DNA of 64,000 bases from an uncultured Methylobacillus sp. GTDB lineage: Bacteria; Pseudomonadota; Gammaproteobacteria; Burkholderiales; Methylophilaceae. The notes beneath the pieces are model-generated. The model did no database searches. It had not been told where the DNA came from and saw nothing but the letters and a program-made list of their open reading frames with translations. A program made the position numbers and the translations under genes. The stretch is from NCBI GenBank assembly GCA_946478865.1, contig CAMLDO010000004.1:62001-126000 (forward strand). The letters are read 5' to 3'. This document shows, piece after piece, positions 58,603 through 64,000 of this stretch (positions within the stretch are counted from its first letter, which is position 1; every line of letters starts with the position of its first letter).

Positions 58603-59880
58603 CTACTCCACCGCCTCCCACGCATTGACCTGGGTCGCGGGCACCACGCGTCGATAGTGATAGTAGCGCCCGCCCAACCACAGGATGAGGCCGATCACGG
58701 CGCATGCGAACTGCCCCAGCGCCAGCCACAGCACCGAATGCACGAGGAACGGCGCCACGATCCCGGCGAAACCGGCGCTCAGCATGGTCTGCGTGAATGA
58801 CTGACAGGAGGCTACCGTGCCGCGGATATCAGGGAAGAGGTCCATCACCAGCAACGTGAGCACCGGCGCCACCAGCGACATGCCCAGCGTGTAGAAGAAC
58901 AGCGGCAGCACCGACCAGGGCACGGCCGGCGGGAAATACATATGGTAGGCAACATTGGCGGCACCGGCACCGATGAGCAGGACGTAGCCCACCGCCATGA
59001 TGACCGGAATCGAAATGCGCCCGGCGAAACGATTTGCCGTAAGCGCCCCGAGAAAAATCCCCGCCACTGCCGGTACGAACTGCCACGCGAACTGCTCGGG
59101 CCCGAGCCCCAGATGCCGGGTAATGAAAACCGGCGCGGCCGCGACATAAAGAAAAAGTCCCGCAAAGTTGAATGCGATGGCGCCCGCCTTGAGCTGGAAG
59201 GCGGGGGACTTGAATATCTGCCGGTAACTGTTCGCGAGAAAAGACGGGTTGAACGGCGTGCGGCGACTTTTCGGCAGGGTCTCCGGCAGCCGCTTATAGC
59301 AGTAGTAAAGCAGCAGCACGGTATAGAGAAACAGCGAGAGGAAGATTGCGCGCCAGTTGGAGTACTTCACGATCCAGCCGCCCAGGATAGGTGCCAGTGC
59401 CGGAGCAATGGAGAAAATCATCGTCACAAGCGACAGTAGCCGCGCGGCAGCCGCATCCTCGTATAGATCCCGGATGATCGCACGGCCGACCACCACACCC
59501 GCTCCCGCAGATACCCCCTGAAGCACGCGGAACGCCCACAGGTATTCGATGCTGTGCGACGCAGCGCATCCCAGCGAGCCGATGGCAAACACCGCGAGCG
59601 ACACGAGCACGATGTTGCGGCGCCCGAAGGCATCGGACAGCGCGCCATGCCACAGGATCATGATCGCGAACGACAGCATGTAGGCAGTCAGCGTCTGTTG
59701 CACCGCGATGAGGTCGGCATCCAGCGTTCGCTCGATATCCGGAAACGCCGGGAGATAGGTATCTACCGAAAAAGGCCCGAGCATGGCCAACCCTGCCAGC
59801 ATGACGGCGAGCAGGGAGCTGCCAGGCTGCGGAATCACCGTTCGCGGGGGTTTGGGAATTTTCTGAACAGGCTGAGTCAT
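58603..59880 (-). CDS. MFS transporter of the Bcr/CflA subfamily
   Basis: A 425-residue 12-helix drug-resistance or efflux transporter. Helix 1 has GPFSVDTYLPAFPDIE, the loop 2-3 motif is HGALSDAFGRR, and motif C-like GWIVKYSNWRAIF lies in helix 5-6 as in Bcr. Substrates of Bcr/CflA proteins include bicyclomycin and cysteine, so cysteine export is conceivable beside sulfur genes, but it is only an inference. It is divergent from cysT and shares the AT-rich region with it. Confidence 0.88.
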   Translation of the reverse strand: MTQPVQKIPKPPRTVIPQPGSSLLAVMLAGLAMLGPFSVDTYLPAFPDIERTLDADLIAVQQTLTAYMLSFAIMILWHGALSDAFGRRNIVLVSLAVFAIGSLGCAASHSIEYLWAFRVLQGVSAGAGVVVGRAIIRDLYEDAAAARLLSLVTMIFSIAPALAPILGGWIVKYSNWRAIFLSLFLYTVLLLYYCYKRLPETLPKSRRTPFNPSFLANSYRQIFKSPAFQLKAGAIAFNFAGLFLYVAAAPVFITRHLGLGPEQFAWQFVPAVAGIFLGALTANRFAGRISIPVIMAVGYVLLIGAGAANVAYHMYFPPAVPWSVLPLFFYTLGMSLVAPVLTLLVMDLFPDIRGTVASCQSFTQTMLSAGFAGIVAPFLVHSVLWLALGQFACAVIGLILWLGGRYYHYRRVVPATQVNAWEAVE

Positions 59881-59907
59881 CGGCTTTTTCTTACTCTTAT
59901 AACAGAT

Positions 59908-59922
59908 TCGAATAAATTAATT
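59908..59922. promoter_or_regulatory. AT-rich site C upstream of cysTWA
   Basis: TCGAATAAATTAATT begins a 40-base AT-rich block 76 bases before cysT. It shares the TCGAA/AATTA core with the sites at 52235 and 56565. A possible -10 (TATCAT, 59958-59963) lacks a real -35, as in activator-dependent promoters. Confidence 0.48.
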
Positions 59923-59983
59923 CTTAAATATTATTTTTTTAGATTAGGCGCCCTCGCTATCATGGCCGCACCTTCGATTAGAG

Positions 59984-60841
59984 ATGACATTTATGGCGGT
60001 AACACGTTCCTGGAAATCGCACAGTGTTTTGCCCGGCTTCGGGCTGGCGCTCGGTTTCACCATTCTATATCTCAGCCTCATCGTGCTCATCCCGCTCTCC
60101 GCGACCTTCATCAAGACTGCGGAGCTGGGCTGGGGAGAGTTCTGGACGGCCGTTACCACGCCGCGCGCACTGGCTTCCTACCGGCTATCGTTCGGCGCTG
60201 CCGCCATCGGCGCGCTGCTGAATACTGCATTCGGCCTGCTCACCGCGTGGGTTCTGGTCCGCTATACCTTCCCGGGGAAACGATTGGTGGACGCGTTCGT
60301 CGACCTGCCTTTCGCGCTGCCGACCGCCGTTGCGGGTATCGCCCTCACGGCAGTGTACGCGCCTAACGGCTGGCTCGGCCAGTGGCTGGAGCCGCTGGGG
60401 ATCAAGGTCGCCTTCACGCCGCTCGGTGTCGTGGTGGCATTGACCTTCATCGGCCTGCCCTTCGTCGTGCGCACCGTGCAACCGGTGCTGGAAGACCTCG
60501 AAGCCGAGATCGAGGAGGCCGCCGCGTGCCTCGGCGCCAACCGCTGGCAAACCTTCGCCAAGGTGCTCATGCCCGCATTGTGGCCGGCGCTGATTACCGG
60601 TTTCGCACTGGCCTTTGCCCGCGCGGTAGGCGAATACGGCTCGGTCATCTTCATCGCCGGCAACATGCCGCTGATCTCCGAGATTTCGCCGCTACTCATC
60701 ATTACCAAACTGGAGCAGTACGACTATGCGGGCGCTACCGCCATCGCCGTGGTCATGCTGGTGATTTCGTTCGCGCTGCTGCTGGTGATCAACGCGCTGC
60801 AATGGTGGATCAGCCGCCGTCATGGAAGGAAGACCGTATAA
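59984..60841 (+). CDS. cysT: Sulfate/thiosulfate ABC transporter permease CysT (CysU)
   Basis: A 285-residue permease with six helices. [29 protein letters not shown] opens the protein and the EAA loop [28 protein letters not shown] contacts Cys[25 protein letters not shown] is typical of CysT. Two starts are possible: ATG 59984 or ATG 59993 with GAG further upstream. The stop is directly followed by the cysW start. It forms the channel with CysW. Confidence 0.95.
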   Translation: MTFMAVTRSWKSHSVLPGFGLALGFTILYLSLIVLIPLSATFIKTAELGWGEFWTAVTTPRALASYRLSFGAAAIGALLNTAFGLLTAWVLVRYTFPGKRLVDAFVDLPFALPTAVAGIALTAVYAPNGWLGQWLEPLGIKVAFTPLGVVVALTFIGLPFVVRTVQPVLEDLEAEIEEAAACLGANRWQTFAKVLMPALWPALITGFALAFARAVGEYGSVIFIAGNMPLISEISPLLIITKLEQYDYAGATAIAVVMLVISFALLLVINALQWWISRRHGRKTV

Positions 60842-61741
60842 ATGTCCGCTGTACTTACACATCCGTTGGGCACCACGCCCATCCGCATCTCGACGGCCAC
60901 ACAGGAGCCGACCTGGATCCGCTGGCTGCTGATCTCGGTAACGCTCGGCTGGCTGGGGCTGTTCCTGTTCGTGCCGCTGGCGGCGATTTTCACGGAAGCC
61001 TTCCGCAAGGGGCTGGAAGTATATTGGGCCTCGCTGATTGACCCGGATGCGCTCTCCGCCATCAAGCTGACGCTGATCGCCGCGGCGATCGCGGTGCCGG
61101 CCAATCTGGTTTTCGGCATTGCCGCTTCCTGGGCCATCGCCAAGTTCGACTTCCGCGGCAAGCAGGTGCTATTGACGCTGATCGACCTGCCGTTCGCGGT
61201 GTCGCCGGTGATCGCCGGCCTGATCTATGTGCTGCTGTTCGGCGCGCAAGGCTGGTTCGGAGAATGGCTGATCGATCACGATTTCAAGATCATCTTCGCG
61301 GTGCCCGGCATCGTGCTGGCGACGATCTTCGTCACCTTTCCTTTCGTTGCCCGCGAGCTGATTCCGCTCATGCAGGCGCAAGGAACCGAGGAAGAGGAAG
61401 CCGCCGTCACGATGGGCGCTTCCGGCTGGCAAACGCTGTGGCGCGTGACGCTGCCCAACGTGAAGTGGGGCCTGCTGTATGGCGTCATCCTGTGTAACGC
61501 CCGGGCCATGGGTGAGTTCGGCGCGGTGTCGGTGGTGTCGGGGCACATTCGCGGCCTGACCAACACGCTGCCGCTGCATGTGGAAATTCTTTACAACGAA
61601 TACAACTTCGCCGCCGCGTTCGCCGCCGCCTCCCTGCTGGCCGGATTGGCGCTCGTGACACTGGCGCTGAAGACCTTTGTCGAATGGAAAACCGGCGCGG
61701 AACTTCGCGCCCGCAATGAGGAAAACAGCAATGAGCATTGA
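60842..61741 (+). CDS. cysW: Sulfate/thiosulfate ABC transporter permease CysW
   Basis: A 299-residue permease with six helices. [25 protein letters not shown] and the EAA loop [32 protein letters not shown] identify Cys[36 protein letters not shown] is highly typical. It begins at the base after the cysT stop and overlaps cysA by 11 bases. Confidence 0.95.
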   Translation: MSAVLTHPLGTTPIRISTATQEPTWIRWLLISVTLGWLGLFLFVPLAAIFTEAFRKGLEVYWASLIDPDALSAIKLTLIAAAIAVPANLVFGIAASWAIAKFDFRGKQVLLTLIDLPFAVSPVIAGLIYVLLFGAQGWFGEWLIDHDFKIIFAVPGIVLATIFVTFPFVARELIPLMQAQGTEEEEAAVTMGASGWQTLWRVTLPNVKWGLLYGVILCNARAMGEFGAVSVVSGHIRGLTNTLPLHVEILYNEYNFAAAFAAASLLAGLALVTLALKTFVEWKTGAELRARNEENSNEH

Positions 61742-62807
61742 AGTCCGCAACATACAGAAACGTTTCGGCAACTTTACCGCGCTGAACAACATCAGCCTCG
61801 ATCTGCCGAGCGGTGAGCTGACCGCCCTGCTCGGCCCTTCGGGTTGCGGCAAGACGACCCTGCTGCGCATCATTGCCGGGCTGGAGCAACCGGACAGCGG
61901 CAGCGTGCTGTTCCACGGCCAGGACGCGACCAACAGCCATGTGCGCGAACGCAAGGTCGGTTTCGTGTTCCAGCACTATGCGCTGTTCCGCCACATGACC
62001 GTGTTCGAGAACGTCGCCTTCGGCCTGCGCGTACGCCCCAGGCACGAACGCCCGAGCGAGGCGGAAATTCATCGCAAGGTGCACGAACTGCTGGAACTGG
62101 TACAACTCGACTGGATCGCCAATCGTTATCCGGCGCAGCTTTCCGGCGGCCAGCGACAGCGCATCGCCTTGGCGCGCGCGCTGGCAGTCGAGCCGCAGGT
62201 GCTGCTGCTGGACGAACCGTTCGGCGCTCTGGATGCCAAGGTCCGCAAGGATCTGCGCCGCTGGCTGCGCCGCCTGCACGACGAGCTGCATATCACCAGC
62301 GTGTTCGTCACGCACGATCAGGAAGAAGCGCTGGAAGTGGCCGACCGCGTCGTCGTGCTCAACAAGGGCGCGATCGAACAGGTCGGAACGCCGGACCAGG
62401 TGTATGACGAGCCGGCCACGCCATTCGTGTATCAGTTCCTCGGCAACGTGAACCTGTTCCACAGTCGCGTGCATAGCGGTTTCGCCCGCATCGGCGAGCT
62501 GAAAGTTGCCGTGGATGGCCACGACGACACCGAGGATGCGCCAGCCCTGGCCTATGTTCGTCCGCACGACATCGACATCCGCCGCGCGCCGGAAAACGGT
62601 TCCACCTTTGCCGCGACCGTAGTGCACATCCATGCCATCGGCCCGGTCGTGCGCCTGGAACTGGCACGTGCCGATGCCACCGAATATGTCGAAGCCGAGC
62701 TGACGCGAGAACGCTTCCGCGAGCTGGAACTGCAGGAAGGCGAACAGGTTTTCGTGAAGCCGCGCAGCCTGCGGGTATTTCTCGAACCGGCTACGGCAGC
62801 GGCCTGA
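61731..62807 (+). CDS. cysA: Sulfate/thiosulfate ABC transporter ATPase CysA
   Basis: A 358-residue ATPase. Walker A GPSGCGKT (35-42), Q-loop FQHYALF, signature LSGGQ (137-141) and Walker B LLLDEP (158-163) are intact. [21 protein letters not shown] is the standard CysA start. The C-terminal TOBE-like regulatory domain covers about 240-355. ATG 61731 overlaps cysW by 11 bases; AGGA lies upstream. A longer frame into cysW is rejected. Confidence 0.95.
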   Translation: MSIEVRNIQKRFGNFTALNNISLDLPSGELTALLGPSGCGKTTLLRIIAGLEQPDSGSVLFHGQDATNSHVRERKVGFVFQHYALFRHMTVFENVAFGLRVRPRHERPSEAEIHRKVHELLELVQLDWIANRYPAQLSGGQRQRIALARALAVEPQVLLLDEPFGALDAKVRKDLRRWLRRLHDELHITSVFVTHDQEEALEVADRVVVLNKGAIEQVGTPDQVYDEPATPFVYQFLGNVNLFHSRVHSGFARIGELKVAVDGHDDTEDAPALAYVRPHDIDIRRAPENGSTFAATVVHIHAIGPVVRLELARADATEYVEAELTRERFRELELQEGEQVFVKPRSLRVFLEPATAAA

Positions 62808-62813
62808 GTTTCG

Positions 62814-62844
62814 CCCGGCCATTCCGGAAACGGACATGGCCGGG
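62814..62844 (+). other. Stable hairpin after cysA
   Basis: CCCGGCCAT (62814-62822) pairs with ATGGCCGGG (62836-62844). The inner TCCG-GAAA-CGGA adds four pairs and a GNRA tetraloop, with one bulged C. No T-run follows. It could stabilise the cysTWA mRNA 3' end or act as a weak terminator. Confidence 0.5.
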
Positions 62845-62944
62845 TTCGCAGGCAGCATTGCATTTAAGGAAATATTCCCCGCTCCTGATCATTCGTTCAG
62901 GCTAAAATCGTTTCAGGTTATGTCCGTACCTTACCGAACGATTG

Positions 62945-64000
62945 ATGCTGAAACGTGCTTTTATCGCTTCCAGATACTTTCTCCTGGTCGCCTTCCTTGC
63001 TCTCTCGTCCACCGTATTACCCGGGGACGGCCTTGCTGTAGCCGCGAATGCGAAGCCCGCCCTGCAACTGACCAAGCATGAGCGCGACTGGCTGCAGGAG
63101 CATCCGGAAATCACCGTTGCCGTAAGTTACGGCTGGGAGCCTGTCAGCTTCGTTTCGGAAAAACGGGAGATGCGCGGCCTGTCCATCGACTATCTGCGCC
63201 ATCTCGAATCCAGGCTCGGCATTCGTTTTCACCTGGTCCGCACGGTCGATGATCCCATGATCGAGAAAGCTGACGTGCTTGCCGCCGTGGTCAGCCTCAA
63301 AACGCTGGAAAACTCGCGTTTCTCGCCCCTGCCCAAGCCTTATATGCAGGCGCCCTTCGTCATCTTCACCCGCAACGATACGGCAGGCATCCATCAACTG
63401 GACGACCTTGCCGGCAAGAAAGTCGCCGTTTTCAAGACAGGCGTAGCCGCGGAATCGATTGCACGCGACTATCCGGAAATCCAGCTCTACAAGGCCGATA
63501 TCGCCGAAGAGGCCCTGAATGCGCTGACCACCGGCCTGGTCGATGCCTACATCGGCAACCTCCTCATCGTGACGCATGTCGCCCGCGACCAGGGGTTCGG
63601 CAATATCAAGATGGTAGGCTCCACGCCTTACAGCGCATCTTTCCACATGGCTGTCCGTAACGACTGGCCCGAGCTGAACATCATCCTGCAGAAAGCGCTG
63701 GCCGACTTCAGCGAAGAAGAACACCGCGCCATCCGGCGCAATTGGGAAGCGATCAGCATCGACCGCGACCCCAGGGTGCATGTGTTCACTACAGTAGGCG
63801 GCATTGCCCTGGCCGCCCTGGCAGCATTCGCCTTCTGGAACTGGCGCAACAGCCGGCGCGAACGCCGCCGCGCCCGCCAGCGCGAACAGGCTCGCAATCT
63901 GGTGCTGGAACAGCTTTCGCGCAATGCACCGCTCGCCGAAATCCTGCATTCCATCGTGCAGACGGTGGAACAGGAAAACCTCGACATGCTATGCAGCATC
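62945..64000 (+). CDS. Membrane sensor with periplasmic SBP_bac_3 domain (5' part)
   Basis: An open frame of 352 codons runs off the right edge. It has a signal or anchor (about 1-34), then a periplasmic amino-acid-binding-type (SBP_bac_3) domain (about 45-275: KHERDWLQEHPEITVAVSYGWEP, LDDLAGKKVAVFKTGVAAE, AYIGNLLIVTHVAR). A transmembrane helix follows at about 280-298 (VGGIALAALAAFAFWNW), then an Arg-rich linker and the start of what looks like a GAF domain (LAEILHSIVQTVEQE). Such proteins usually continue into GGDEF/EAL or a histidine kinase; the output is outside the window. Confidence 0.85.
   Translation, partial: MLKRAFIASRYFLLVAFLALSSTVLPGDGLAVAANAKPALQLTKHERDWLQEHPEITVAVSYGWEPVSFVSEKREMRGLSIDYLRHLESRLGIRFHLVRTVDDPMIEKADVLAAVVSLKTLENSRFSPLPKPYMQAPFVIFTRNDTAGIHQLDDLAGKKVAVFKTGVAAESIARDYPEIQLYKADIAEEALNALTTGLVDAYIGNLLIVTHVARDQGFGNIKMVGSTPYSASFHMAVRNDWPELNIILQKALADFSEEEHRAIRRNWEAISIDRDPRVHVFTTVGGIALAALAAFAFWNWRNSRRERRRARQREQARNLVLEQLSRNAPLAEILHSIVQTVEQENLDMLCSI

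Overview
The window is a GC-rich stretch of bacterial chromosome dominated by housekeeping operons. It very probably comes from a betaproteobacterium. Supporting orders are rpoE-rseA-rseB-rseC-mucD followed by lepA-lepB-DUF4845-rnc-era-recO-pdxJ-acpS; thrS-infC-rpmI-rplT-pheS-pheT-ihfA-merR; and tpiA-secG-tRNA-Leu-nuoABCDEFGHIJKLMN-DUF2818. Several uptake genes for oxidised sulfur and a full proton-pumping Complex I would suit a respiratory Nitrosomonadales-type organism, but the genus cannot be read from the sequence alone.

Layout. 1-6104: a tripartite RND efflux operon of MexEF-OprN type. 6145-8456: pirin and DoxX genes (+) facing a LysR-type regulator (-). The regulator's promoter and the pirin upstream region share one dyad, a candidate operator. 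8496-10466: htpG with a near-perfect heat-shock sigma-32 promoter. 10583-21735: a long minus-strand block with tcdA, acpS, pdxJ, recO, era, rnc, DUF4845, lepB and lepA, and the envelope-stress operon rpoE-rseABC-mucD. 21893-24342: nadB, a VOC protein and a cupin. 24388-32180: tRNA-Pro(GGG), merR-ihfA, pheTS, the L20/L35/IF3 operon, thrS and tRNA-Val(GAC). 32241-36161: an Fe/2OG oxygenase with a PLP decarboxylase, small unknown genes, a Mut7-C protein and a Nudix hydrolase. 36158-50819: the complete 14-gene NADH dehydrogenase operon plus DUF2818. 50890-52123: tRNA-Leu(GAG), secG, tpiA. 52235-62844: a sulfur-assimilation island. 62945-64000: the start of a sensor protein cut by the window edge.

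The sulfur island combines a YezD-type small protein, an OprP-like anion porin, a sulfate-binding protein (Sbp type), a DUF2325 protein, cysteine synthase, a second binding protein (CysP type), an EAL phosphodiesterase, and the CysTWA transporter. Three of its plus-strand transcription units are preceded by an AT-rich block with a common TCGAA/AATTA core, a candidate CysB-family control site. The simplest reading is outer-membrane entry through the porin, periplasmic capture by Sbp or CysP, import by CysTWA, and fixation of sulfide into cysteine by CysK, with a c-di-GMP hydrolase co-expressed.

The least expected observations are these: a decayed second copy of the 3' end of pheS behind the intact gene, differing in its last eleven codons only at synonymous positions; a 35-codon ORF filling the gap between nuoA and nuoB; an apparent AUA start for infC; the shared LysR-type dyad; and the EAL gene in a sulfur-uptake operon. 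No CRISPR array, insertion sequence, prophage or defence system was seen. No gene-free stretch exceeds about 235 bases.
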